NCBI GenBank assembly: GCA_018402385.1
Contig: JAGYJA010000007.1
Span: forward strand, 372,001-436,000
DNA length: 64,000 nucleotides
DNA from: Flavobacteriaceae bacterium
Lineage (GTDB): Bacteria > Bacteroidota > Bacteroidia > Flavobacteriales > Flavobacteriaceae
Direction of reading: 5' to 3'
Part shown: piece by piece, positions 37,020 through 43,533 of the stretch
Position numbering within the stretch: the first letter of the stretch is position 1
Layout of the letters: every line of letters begins with the position of its first letter
Translations under genes and position numbers: made by a program
The notes under the pieces: model-generated
Told to the model about the DNA's origin: nothing
The model's input: the letters and a program-made list of their open reading frames with translations, nothing else
Databases searched by the model: none

Positions 37020-37304
37020 GTGGCGCAATACCTTTTCATATTATATTCGATTACTGTTGATAAATTTTATATCGGTGAATCTCCTGATGTTGCCGTAAGA
37101 CAAAATTTACACAATCAGCACCATTTTAAAAATAGCTTTACTAAAATTGCGAGTGATTGGGAAGTTAAATTGATACTTGAATGTGAATGTAAAAGCGATG
37201 CCATTTATCTCGAAAAATTCATTAAACGAATGAAAAGCAATTCTTTTACTTTAAAAATTATAAAAAATCCAACTATATTGAGAGATATCTTGTCTAAACG
37301 ATAA
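37020..37304 (+). CDS. GIY-YIG nuclease family protein, GTG start
   Basis: A 94-residue single-domain GIY-YIG protein (UPF0213-like size). The first motif is degenerate: FILYSITVDKFYIGESPD (residues 6-23) in place of GIY-11aa-YIG. The Arg and His/Asn of VAVRQNLHNQHH follow, and the Glu is in AIYLEKFIKRMKS. It starts at a GTG only four bases after the tRNA-Phe terminator, with no visible ribosome binding site. The frame is open back to 36987, so an ATT at 36999 is an alternative start. Its last codons and stop lie inside a 61-bp repeat. Such genes can act as DNA endonucleases; activity here is not shown. Confidence 0.82.
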   Translation: MAQYLFILYSITVDKFYIGESPDVAVRQNLHNQHHFKNSFTKIASDWEVKLILECECKSDAIYLEKFIKRMKSNSFTLKIIKNPTILRDILSKR

Positions 37305-37345
37305 TGTGACCTGGCTCCCCCGAAGGCTCGGGGCTGGAGGTGCCA
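37285..37345 (+). repeat. 61-bp direct repeat, copy 1 (GIY-YIG tail plus tRNA-like end)
   Basis: Begins in the last codons of the GIY-YIG gene (ATATCTTGTCTAAACGATAA) and runs into CCTGGCTC, a GC hairpin (CCCCGA/TCGGGG) and CTGGAGGTGCCA. CCTGG(T)TC and CTGGAGGT(A)CCA are the T-stem/loop start and acceptor 3' end of tRNA-Phe. It differs from copy 2 at three positions. Confidence 0.85.
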
Positions 37346-37407
37346 TTTTAAATCTCCTGTAAACCCTGCGTTTACAAGGTTAATTCTTTTTAGGACTTAA
37401 AAATAAA

Positions 37408-38282
37408 TTATTCGACCTTGTTAACTGTGATTTCAGTATGTTCACCTTTTTTTAGATTTGTGTAAGTGCCAATTTGATTTTTAAAATCAGTAAATTCCAC
37501 GTTCATGGTATTTGGAGGAGAGGAACCTTCATTAATGGCATAAATTTTAATGCTTGTAATGAGATTGTTTATAGGTATTAAGAGTTCTTTTTTTTCTGCT
37601 GTTAGCATATAATTTTCCACAATAAATTTATCGTTGACACTGATACTTATAATATCACCGTCAATTTTACCTCCATCAAAGTAAACTAACTTGACGTTTT
37701 GACTTTTTGAAAATATATTTAAATTTTCATTTTTAATTAACACCCCATTATTTAAAGTGTCTAAAGTTTTTACAAAACTTATTGTGTTTTTTGTTTCATC
37801 ATCAATCAACTTACTTCTCGATATTTTTTTGTCCATTTTCTCTGCCCTTTTCATAATCCTGTTGATATTTAACATACTAATATTTCCATCAATACATTTT
37901 TGACCATCTTTGAAAAGCCCTTTAAAATTGCCTTCCATTTTATGTTTGTCACTAATCTTTTTCAACTTGCCTTCAAAGTTTATAAAGCAAAAATCATTTT
38001 GGGTAACTGGCGATTTAGTATACAAAATATCATATTCTTGAAATTTCATTGTTCCCTTATTCTCGTCATAAATTCCTGAAATCATGGATTTAGTTTCGTG
38101 CTCCCCAGATAGATCTGTTATTGAAAATCCACTAATAATCCCATTTTCTTCAATAAAATTTAATTTATATGAAATCATTGTGGAATCATTTAATTTTATA
38201 AAACCAACATATTCAATAACTTCCTGGGAAAAAAATTAAATGTAATAAAAAACAAAAAAATCGTAAAAAAAAGTTTGGGCAT
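37408..38282 (-). pseudogene. Secreted protein of unknown function with a frameshift in the signal peptide
   Basis: The long open part (37408-38178) encodes 256 residues with a beta-rich start (ISGFSITDLSGEHETKSMIS). The C-terminal half has IKIYAINEGSSPPNTMNVEF. Reading can be extended upstream in frame as VIEYVGFIKLNDST, which belongs to the same protein. A good signal peptide (MPKLFFTIFLFFITFNFF, ATG at 38282) lies just before it but one frame off. Adding one T to the 7-base T run (plus-strand A run 38229-38235) would join them as FNFFSQEVIEY. A -7 box upstream (38306-38313) fits the 38282 start. Either the gene is recently broken, the run is slippery or phase-variable, or the base is a sequencing error. 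No family recognised. It sits between the two 61-bp repeats. Confidence 0.65.
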
Positions 38283-38305
38283 AATTGTATTTCATTTACT
38301 TTTAG

Positions 38306-38313
38306 CAAATCTA
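38306..38313 (-). promoter_or_regulatory. -7 element upstream of the frameshifted secreted protein
   Basis: On the minus strand this reads TAGATTTG, a match to TANNTTTG, 23 bases before the ATG at 38282. It supports the idea that translation was meant to start at the signal peptide, not at the internal ATG at 38178. Confidence 0.45.
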
Positions 38314-38343
38314 ACTTAAATTTTATATATAATGAAATTAAAA

Positions 38344-38404
38344 ATATCTTGTCTAAACGATAATGTGACCTGGTTCCCCCGAAGACTCGGGGCTGGAGGT
38401 ACCA
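38344..38404 (+). repeat. 61-bp direct repeat, copy 2
   Basis: 58 of 61 bases match copy 1, starting at ATATCTTGTC and ending CTGGAGGTACCA. This copy has T and A where copy 1 has C and G in the two tRNA-like parts, so it matches tRNA-Phe better than copy 1. The following CAAA is also shared with the sequence after the tRNA. It contains the last codons and stop of a GIY-YIG gene whose body is missing. Confidence 0.85.
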
Positions 38405-38410
38405 CAAAAA

Positions 38411-38438
38411 AACCTGAAACTATAGTTTCAGGTTTTTT
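38411..38438. terminator. Palindromic terminator after repeat copy 2
   Basis: A perfect 24-base palindrome (AACCTGAAACTA and its complement) flanked by an A run on the left and a T run on the right. It can work in both directions, including for the leftward gene at 38562-39125. Its place just after a tRNA-like 3' end mirrors the terminator after the real tRNA. Confidence 0.8.
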
Positions 38439-38561
38439 GTTTTTGAGATTTTATAATTATTTATACTTCCCTTTTAACTATTCATCTAGATAAAGCCTTT
38501 GAATAGCTTTTAAAAAAGTTTAGAAAAATTATGTCTGTCTAATTGAAATTTATTATCTAAA

Positions 38562-39125
38562 TCAATTTGAACAATTTTCATTGTAGAAAATAACGACCTC
38601 CTCAATTTCTTTTTTCTTGAATTCTTTATTCTCGAGTTTTGAAACCAATACTGGACAATCTGAAAAAAAGTCTTTAGAAGTCTTTTTATAGTTTGTAAAC
38701 AAATCGTTTATACCAATATTTACAGCAATCTTTTCCTCAGACCTTTTAACATAATAAGTTATACTATTTGTAAAAGTAGGACCCATTGCTCCTGCTCCGT
38801 TAGCGACCATTTCACTTCTTGTATATAGAGAAACATTTCCCTCAACTAACTCTACCATTAAAGTACCGGCTTTGTCTGAATATTGTATGTATTTTTTTAT
38901 GAAATTATGTTTTTCCTTTTTACCGGTATAAACTATTTTATCTATTTGAGAATAAGATACATTTTGTCTCTTTTTATTTGAGGTAAAAGAAATATCATCT
39001 TTGTGTGTTGAATATTTCTTTGTAAAAAAGGTAGCTCCGGATTTTGTGTGAATCGTATGTCCTTTTTCTTGGCTAAATACTATAAAACTTAGAGAGAAAA
39101 ATAAAAGTAAAAAATAGTTTTTCAT
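38562..39125 (-). CDS. Secreted protein of unknown function
   Basis: A 187-residue protein with signal peptide MKNYFLLLFFSLSFIVFSQE. The mature part is Lys- and Ser-rich with probable beta strands (TIHTKSGATFFTKKYSTH, SYSQIDKIVYTGKKEKHNF). It has two Cys near the C-terminus (DCPVL and NENCSN). The pattern in which a residue-rich region is followed by IDKIVYTGKKE resembles small Bacteroidota periplasmic proteins, but I cannot name a family. It lies in the accessory patch after tRNA-Phe, upstream of a terminator palindrome, with its own -7 box. Confidence 0.7.
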   Translation of the reverse strand: MKNYFLLLFFSLSFIVFSQEKGHTIHTKSGATFFTKKYSTHKDDISFTSNKKRQNVSYSQIDKIVYTGKKEKHNFIKKYIQYSDKAGTLMVELVEGNVSLYTRSEMVANGAGAMGPTFTNSITYYVKRSEEKIAVNIGINDLFTNYKKTSKDFFSDCPVLVSKLENKEFKKKEIEEVVIFYNENCSN

Positions 39126-39146
39126 TTAGAAATTTTTAAAAGTTGT

Positions 39147-39154
39147 CAAATGTA
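39147..39154 (-). promoter_or_regulatory. -7 element of the 187-residue secreted protein gene
   Basis: Minus strand TACATTTG, matching TANNTTTG, 21 bases before the ATG at 39125. No -33 TTG was found. Confidence 0.45.
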
Positions 39155-39192
39155 GGTAATAATTTGATAACCGTTAAAAATACAGATTCGTT

Positions 39193-39924
39193 TTATTCCT
39201 TCAAAACTCTAACAGAAAACCCATTTCTTTTGTCGTTGTAAAACTCAACAACATATGTATTGCTATAACTCAAGTGTCTAATCCAAGCCTGAAGTTCATC
39301 GTGATTTGTAGTTGTCCAAAAAACACCTAGATTATCAACCATTGTAAAATCACCTTTACTACTTCTGCCACCACCTGGCAGTGCAGAAAATCCACTGGTA
39401 TTAACTGCACCAACATTTGGAGACATCCAGTGTGATGAACCAATTTGCTTTAATTTACCCCCCGCAACATTTTCACCTCCAAGGCAATCTGTCAATTGCT
39501 TCCAATCTTCTTTTGTGGCTACTCTCCAGCCCTGAGGAGCAATTCCTCTTGGATCATTGACTGCATACCAGTTATACAATTTACCAAAAACAGGCCCATA
39601 AGAACTGTCATTTAAATAATAGCACCAAGCGCCGGTTTTAAGTTTGGCCCACTCTTGTGGATCTTGAACTTGTGGGATTTCATCTCCATTATTATAATGT
39701 GAAACATTAAGGTTTTCAATCATCCACTCTTTCCCATCACACATTTCCATATACCTATAGACATTCCCTTCAACATCAGAAGCTGTACCCGATTTTTGAA
39801 TGGGTGTACTTACATTCTCAGTGGTAATTAGACTATTTTGGGACGGCTTTTTATTTTTATCACAACTCACAAAAAAAACAAACAGCAAACCAAAGCAGAA
39901 AGTAATTTTGGAAAAACAATTCAT
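39193..39924 (-). CDS. FISUMP-domain lipoprotein
   Basis: A 243-residue lipoprotein (lipobox VFFVSCDKN, Cys21). The rest is the 'Fibrobacter succinogenes major paralogous' domain (TIGR02145). Marks are YRYMEMCDGKEWMIENLNVS, WCYYLNDSSYGPVFGKLYNW, GIAPQGWRVATKEDWKQL, the Gly-rich GFSALPGGGR and the C-terminal NGFSVRVLKE. These are common surface proteins in Bacteroidota with unknown function, structurally related to C-type lectin-like/FGE-like folds. It is divergent from the start of the arsenosugar region. Confidence 0.9.
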   Translation of the reverse strand: MNCFSKITFCFGLLFVFFVSCDKNKKPSQNSLITTENVSTPIQKSGTASDVEGNVYRYMEMCDGKEWMIENLNVSHYNNGDEIPQVQDPQEWAKLKTGAWCYYLNDSSYGPVFGKLYNWYAVNDPRGIAPQGWRVATKEDWKQLTDCLGGENVAGGKLKQIGSSHWMSPNVGAVNTSGFSALPGGGRSSKGDFTMVDNLGVFWTTTNHDELQAWIRHLSYSNTYVVEFYNDKRNGFSVRVLKE

Positions 39925-39943
39925 TTCATTAACATTATATTAA

Positions 39944-39951
39944 CAAATATA
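39944..39951 (-). promoter_or_regulatory. -7 element of the FISUMP gene
   Basis: Minus strand TATATTTG, an exact match to TANNTTTG, 19 bases before the ATG at 39924. No -33 TTG at the right distance. Confidence 0.45.
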
Positions 39952-40047
39952 TACAATTCAAATTAGATTCATTTAATTTTCAATTTTTTCATAAAACTTT
40001 GTTAGGAATACACTGTTGTTCTCGACAGAAAAAGTATATTTATAACA

Positions 40048-40719
40048 ATGAATCAAAAAACAGCAATTTTAATTTTTGCACAATCAGCCGCTGAGGAGAG
40101 TAAAAACAAATACTTTTCAAATGGAATTCAGCTGTTTTCTGCACTAAATGAGCACGTCATTAGTAAAGTGAAAAAAACAGGTCTTTCTTATTACCTCATA
40201 ACAGAAAAAGAACAAATTGGAAACTCATTTGCAGAGCGCTTTACAAATGCCATACGTTTTATTTTTGATAAAGGTTTTTCAAATATCATTACCGTTGGCA
40301 ACGACTGTCCTGAATTGAATTCACTACAATTAAGTCAAGCAATATTAAATCTAAGGGAATCAAAAACTACAATAGGTCCCACATTAGACGGCGGATTCTA
40401 CCTTTTGGCATTTCACAAAAAACAATTTGACAAAAATGCTTTTTTAAACCTTCCTTGGCAAAAAAAATCTTTACGTAAAGAGCTTGTTAAGTATCTTGAA
40501 TTAAAGAATGCCTGCATAACAAACCTTTGTTTTTATAATGATTTAGATAGCTTTGATGACATTAAATATTATCTTTCTCATAAAATTAATATCTCAAAGG
40601 AAGTTTTACTACTACTGCAAACCTCTAATACGATATCCCTTCAAAATATTAAATCTATTTTTTTAGAAAAATCCTTCATTACTTTCCATTTTAACAAAGG
40701 CTCTCCTATAGTCAGTTAA
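40048..40719 (+). CDS. DUF2064 glycosyltransferase-like protein
   Basis: A 223-residue protein with the GT-A-like fold of the TIGR04282/DUF2064 group. Motifs: GNSFAERFTNAIRFIFDKGF, IITVGNDCPEL (Asp-containing sugar-nucleotide motif region, about residue 92) and IGPTLDGGFYLLAFHKK (about 110-126). The N-terminal KTRL motif of the classic family is absent, and the C-terminal 60 residues are divergent. It stands first in the arsenosugar run and is a paralogue of the gene at 42832, so it may be a specialised or inactive partner. The 80-base gap after it contains a perfect palindrome. Confidence 0.8.
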   Translation: MNQKTAILIFAQSAAEESKNKYFSNGIQLFSALNEHVISKVKKTGLSYYLITEKEQIGNSFAERFTNAIRFIFDKGFSNIITVGNDCPELNSLQLSQAILNLRESKTTIGPTLDGGFYLLAFHKKQFDKNAFLNLPWQKKSLRKELVKYLELKNACITNLCFYNDLDSFDDIKYYLSHKINISKEVLLLLQTSNTISLQNIKSIFLEKSFITFHFNKGSPIVS

Positions 40720-40765
40720 TCTTTTAAAAAACTTCTGATGGTTTATTTTAAAACCAACAAGGTTT

Positions 40766-40779
40766 CATTTACGTAAATG
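40766..40779. promoter_or_regulatory. 14-bp perfect palindrome, candidate operator
   Basis: CATTTACGTAAATG at 40766-40779 is a perfect palindrome 20 bases before the start of the peroxidase-like gene. It shares the TTTACGTAAA core with a second palindrome inside the preceding gene (40468-40481, TCTTTACGTAAAGA). It lacks a T run, so it is not a terminator. A regulator site is possible but unproven; the core is AT-rich enough to occur by chance. Confidence 0.3.
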
Positions 40780-40799
40780 TATTAACTAACATAATAAAA

Positions 40800-41135
40800 A
40801 TGAACAACAATTATTACGACCCAAAAGATCTAAAAAAATTTGGAGACATTTCACAATGGAGCGAAGAACTCGGTGAGAAATTTTTTGATTACTATGGAAA
40901 AGTATTTGAAGAAGGTGCCCTTACCGCACGTGAAAAAGCACTCATCGCACTTGCCGTAGCCCATACCGAACAATGTCCTTATTGCATTGATGCCTACACA
41001 AAAGACACCCTGCAACGCGGTGTGACTAAAGAAGAAATGATGGAAGCCATTCACGTGGGTGCTGCCATAAAAAGCGGAGCAACACTAGTACACGGCGTGA
41101 TGATGATGAACAAAGTAAACAAACTTGACGGATAA
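40800..41135 (+). CDS. Arsenosugar-associated peroxidase-like protein (CMD/AhpD fold)
   Basis: A 111-residue carboxymuconolactone decarboxylase/AhpD-like protein. The redox motif EQCPYCIDAYTKDTLQRGV (about residues 57-75) has the CxxC and the His of EAIHVGAAIKSGATLVHG follows. Arsenosugar clusters usually carry this protein next to ArsS. A plausible role is reducing or protecting arsenic thiol intermediates. It lies 48 bases upstream of arsS. The gap has a short direct repeat (GTTTCATGTTCC, GGTTTCAAG). Confidence 0.9.
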   Translation: MNNNYYDPKDLKKFGDISQWSEELGEKFFDYYGKVFEEGALTAREKALIALAVAHTEQCPYCIDAYTKDTLQRGVTKEEMMEAIHVGAAIKSGATLVHGVMMMNKVNKLDG

Positions 41136-41170
41136 TTGGTTTCATGTTCCAAGTTTCTGGTTTCAAGTTT
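41136..41170. repeat. Short GTTTCAAG/GTTCCAAG direct-repeat tract
   Basis: GGTTTCATGTTCCAAGTTTC and GGTTTCAAGTTTAAA repeat one another imperfectly between the peroxidase-like gene and arsS. This type of tract is common between flavobacterial genes. Confidence 0.4.
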
Positions 41171-41183
41171 AAAATAAATTTCT

Positions 41184-42248
41184 ATGACAAAGCTTAAATT
41201 ACAATCTTTACATAAACGGGAAAGCGAACTTGCACAAACCAACCGCCAACTGGAAATTCTCTCCAACGGGATTTTCAAAAGCGGTGAGTTGCCCAAGTTT
41301 AGAGATAAAATTGCTGATACAGGGCACTTTCCCTTGCGACCTAAAAAGTTGGAAATACTGCAAATCAACTTGGGATATATGTGTAATCAGGTTTGTGACC
41401 ATTGCCACGTAGATGCCGGTCCAGACCGTAAAGAAATCATGACAAGGGAAACAATGATGCAATGTCTGGAGGTTATTAAAAATACCGGAGCACACACATT
41501 AGATTTAACAGGAGGTGCCCCTGAAATGAATCCAGACTTTCGATGGTTTGTTGAAGAAGCTTCTAAAGCCGGCATTGCAGACTTTATTGTCCGTTCCAAT
41601 TTGACCATCATTCGCGCCAATAAAAAATACTACGATTTACCTGATTTCTTTAAAAAACACAATGTACACGTGGTTTCCTCCATGCCACACTGGACACGAG
41701 GAAAAACAGACAAGCAACGCGGCGACGGTGTTTTTGATAAATCCATAAAAGCATTACAGGAACTCAATGCTGTGGGGTATGGTATGCCGGACAGTGAGTT
41801 GCGGTTGGATTTGGTATATAACCCGTCAGGAGCGTTCCTTCCCGGAGATCAGTCCACTATGGAGCGTGATTTTAAAAAGGCGTTAAAAGAAGATTTTGGC
41901 ATTCATTTTCATAATCTGTTTGCAATAACAAACTTACCCATAGCCCGTTTTCTGGACTACCTCATCGCTTCAGAAAATTATGAAGACTATATGACATCAC
42001 TGGTGGAAGCTTACAACCCTGCTGCGGTAGAAAACGTGATGTGTACCAATACCATTTCCATTAGCTGGGATGGCTGGCTCTATGATTGCGATTTCAACCA
42101 AATGCTGGAGTTGAAAGTGGACAGCAAAGTCAAACATATCAAAGATTATAATGAAGACTTGCTCAACGACAGGAACATAATTATCTCTCAACACTGTTAT
42201 GGATGCACGGCCGGCGCCGGAAGCAGTTGTCAGGGAAAAGTAACATAA
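41184..42248 (+). CDS. arsS: Arsenosugar biosynthesis radical SAM protein ArsS
   Basis: A 354-residue radical SAM enzyme. The cluster-binding motif is MCNQVCDHCHVDAGPDR (Cys67, Cys71, Cys74), followed by the GGE-like TGGAPEMNP (about residues 110-118). The C-terminal DUF3641-type part has MCTNTISISWDGWLYDCDFN and HCYGCTAGAGSSCQG. These many Cys match the ArsS family, which joins dimethylarsenite to the 5'-deoxyadenosyl group of SAM. Family members may contain selenocysteine, but here Cys codons fill those places and no in-frame TGA is needed. It is second of the tight run that ends with the TIGR04283 transferase. Confidence 0.93.
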   Translation: MTKLKLQSLHKRESELAQTNRQLEILSNGIFKSGELPKFRDKIADTGHFPLRPKKLEILQINLGYMCNQVCDHCHVDAGPDRKEIMTRETMMQCLEVIKNTGAHTLDLTGGAPEMNPDFRWFVEEASKAGIADFIVRSNLTIIRANKKYYDLPDFFKKHNVHVVSSMPHWTRGKTDKQRGDGVFDKSIKALQELNAVGYGMPDSELRLDLVYNPSGAFLPGDQSTMERDFKKALKEDFGIHFHNLFAITNLPIARFLDYLIASENYEDYMTSLVEAYNPAAVENVMCTNTISISWDGWLYDCDFNQMLELKVDSKVKHIKDYNEDLLNDRNIIISQHCYGCTAGAGSSCQGKVT

Positions 42249-42252
42249 GAAG

Positions 42253-42750
42253 ATGATTAAAAGCTTTCAAATAATAGCCCTTTTAATAGGCTTTGGAGTC
42301 TCTGCTCAGGGTTCACTAGACACTGTTTTATCAAAATTCAACAAGGAAACCATTCCTTATATATCTGCCGAAGAATTAAAAATGATGCAGGACATCACCG
42401 ATTTTCTTTTATTAGATACCCGCGAAAGAAAAGAATTTGAAGTCAGTAAAATTGAAGGAGCTGTCTATGCCGGATACAATCAATTTTCTATAAATCAATT
42501 CGCCAATTTTGCAACAGATAAAACCCGGCCTATTGTAGTTTACTGCTCTCTGGGAATCCGCTCTGAAGACATTGGCGAAAAACTTAAAAAAGCCGGTTAC
42601 ACTAATGTTAAGAACCTATACGGTGGTATTTTTGAGTGGAAAAACAATGGATTTTCCGTAGTTGATTCTGATGGAAATGAAACCGAAAAAGTACATGCTT
42701 TCTCAAAACAATGGAGCAAATGGCTCCTTAAAGGTGAAAAAATATATTAA
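42253..42750 (+). CDS. Rhodanese-like domain protein
   Basis: A 165-residue protein starting four bases after arsS. The N-terminus IKSFQIIALLIGFGVSAQGS is a signal peptide, so it is periplasmic. The rhodanese domain (about 35-140) carries DTRERKEFEVSKIEGAVYAG and the active-site loop VVYCSLGIRSEDIGEKL with a catalytic Cys, followed by LYGGIFEWKNNG. Rhodaneses transfer sulfur to thiol acceptors. Its constant place next to arsS suggests a sulfur or arsenic-thiol function, but this is inference. Confidence 0.9.
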   Translation: MIKSFQIIALLIGFGVSAQGSLDTVLSKFNKETIPYISAEELKMMQDITDFLLLDTRERKEFEVSKIEGAVYAGYNQFSINQFANFATDKTRPIVVYCSLGIRSEDIGEKLKKAGYTNVKNLYGGIFEWKNNGFSVVDSDGNETEKVHAFSKQWSKWLLKGEKIY

Positions 42751-42813
42751 CTAAGAAAAAAAGACTAAGGCTTGAAAACGAACAAGAAACCTACTTCTGC
42801 AAATAATAACAAG

Positions 42814-42833
42814 ATACCCGCCTCCGCGGGTAT
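42814..42833. repeat. REP-like hairpin overlapping a start codon
   Basis: ATACCCGC and GCGGGTAT form a perfect 8-bp stem around CTCC. The final AT are the first two bases of the ATG chosen for the TIGR04282 glycosyltransferase. The hairpin is far GC-richer than its surroundings. Confidence 0.7.
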
Positions 42834-43437
42834 GAACCTACTCCTAATTTTTACCAGAAACCCGGAACTTGGAAAATGCAAAACACGCCTGGCAAAAACC
42901 ATTGGGGATGAAGCAGCTTTGGAAATCTATAAATTCCTTTTACAACATACTGTTTCAATAACTCAAAATTTACCTTTCGATTTGGAAGTCCATTATTCAG
43001 ACAAGGTGCATCACAACGATCTCTGGGATGAGGACATCTATATCAAAAAGCAACAAACAGAAGGGGATTTAGGCGAAAAAATGCAACACGCCTTTCTTTC
43101 CGCATTTAAAAACGGATATAGAAATGTCATTATTATTGGAAGTGACCTCTATGATATCACTCAGGAAGATTTGGAAGAAGCCTTTAAAGCACTGGAAAGG
43201 TTTGAATATGTGCTGGGTCCATCAGAAGACGGCGGTTATTACCTTTTAGGGATGAACCTCTTTAAACCAGAACTCTTCAAAAACAAAGCATGGGGCACAA
43301 ATACTGTTTTACGAGACACACTAATTGACCTGAAAGATGAACATATACAATTACTAGAAGAACGCAACGACATCGATGTCTATGACGACCTCAAGGACGA
43401 ACCCGTTTTTCAACAATTTTTAAAGACAACTAACTAA
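42832..43437 (+). CDS. TIGR04282-type arsenosugar glycosyltransferase
   Basis: A 201-residue GT-A-like protein. The start at 42832 gives MNLLLIFTRNPELGKCKTRLA, the family's usual N-terminus with its KTRL motif. A longer frame starts at a TTG (42772), but its extra 20 residues include PASAGM, encoded by the REP-like hairpin, so they are unlikely to be real. Other motifs: GDLGEKMQHAF, VIIIGSDLYDI (Asp motif) and LGPSEDGGYYLLGMN. Its role in the cluster is expected to be attaching or building the sugar end. Compare its paralogue at 40048. Confidence 0.88.
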   Translation: MNLLLIFTRNPELGKCKTRLAKTIGDEAALEIYKFLLQHTVSITQNLPFDLEVHYSDKVHHNDLWDEDIYIKKQQTEGDLGEKMQHAFLSAFKNGYRNVIIIGSDLYDITQEDLEEAFKALERFEYVLGPSEDGGYYLLGMNLFKPELFKNKAWGTNTVLRDTLIDLKDEHIQLLEERNDIDVYDDLKDEPVFQQFLKTTN

Positions 43438-43460
43438 ATATTAACTCCAAAAAATCCCCC

Positions 43461-43525
43461 CTCCGGTCACTGAGCGAAGCGATGTACTGAGCTTGTCGAA
43501 GTATCGAAGTGTGTAGGAGCCGGAG
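43461..43525. repeat. REP-like repeat carrying the phosphorylase ribosome binding site
   Basis: CTCCGG (43461-43466) and CCGGAG (43520-43525) enclose GTCACTGAGCGAAGCGATGT and ACTGAGCTTGTCGAAGTAT, the widespread Bacteroidota repeat word ACTGAGCTTGTCGAAG. The GGAGAG end lies 5-10 bases before the phosphorylase ATG and would act as its ribosome binding site. Confidence 0.65.
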
Positions 43526-43533
43526 AGAAGACT

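Noticed and set aside
37285-38404. A phage or integrative element between the 61-bp repeats
   Set aside because: Only one gene of unknown function lies between the copies, with no integrase, transposase or phage-like gene, so a normal integrative element is not supported.
38213-38407. A 64-residue minus-strand frame across the repeat copy 2 and the secreted protein's start
   Set aside because: It reads through the tRNA-like repeat and its terminator and only partly follows the signal-peptide region; the signal-peptide frame starts at 38282 in another phase.
40766-40779. The palindrome as a transcription terminator
   Set aside because: The arms are AT-rich, there is no loop and no T run after it, and it lies directly upstream of a gene that is probably expressed with its neighbours.
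41184-42248. Selenocysteine in ArsS
   Set aside because: Some ArsS relatives are selenoproteins, but here the reading frame runs without an in-frame TGA and Cys codons are present in the C-terminal motif.
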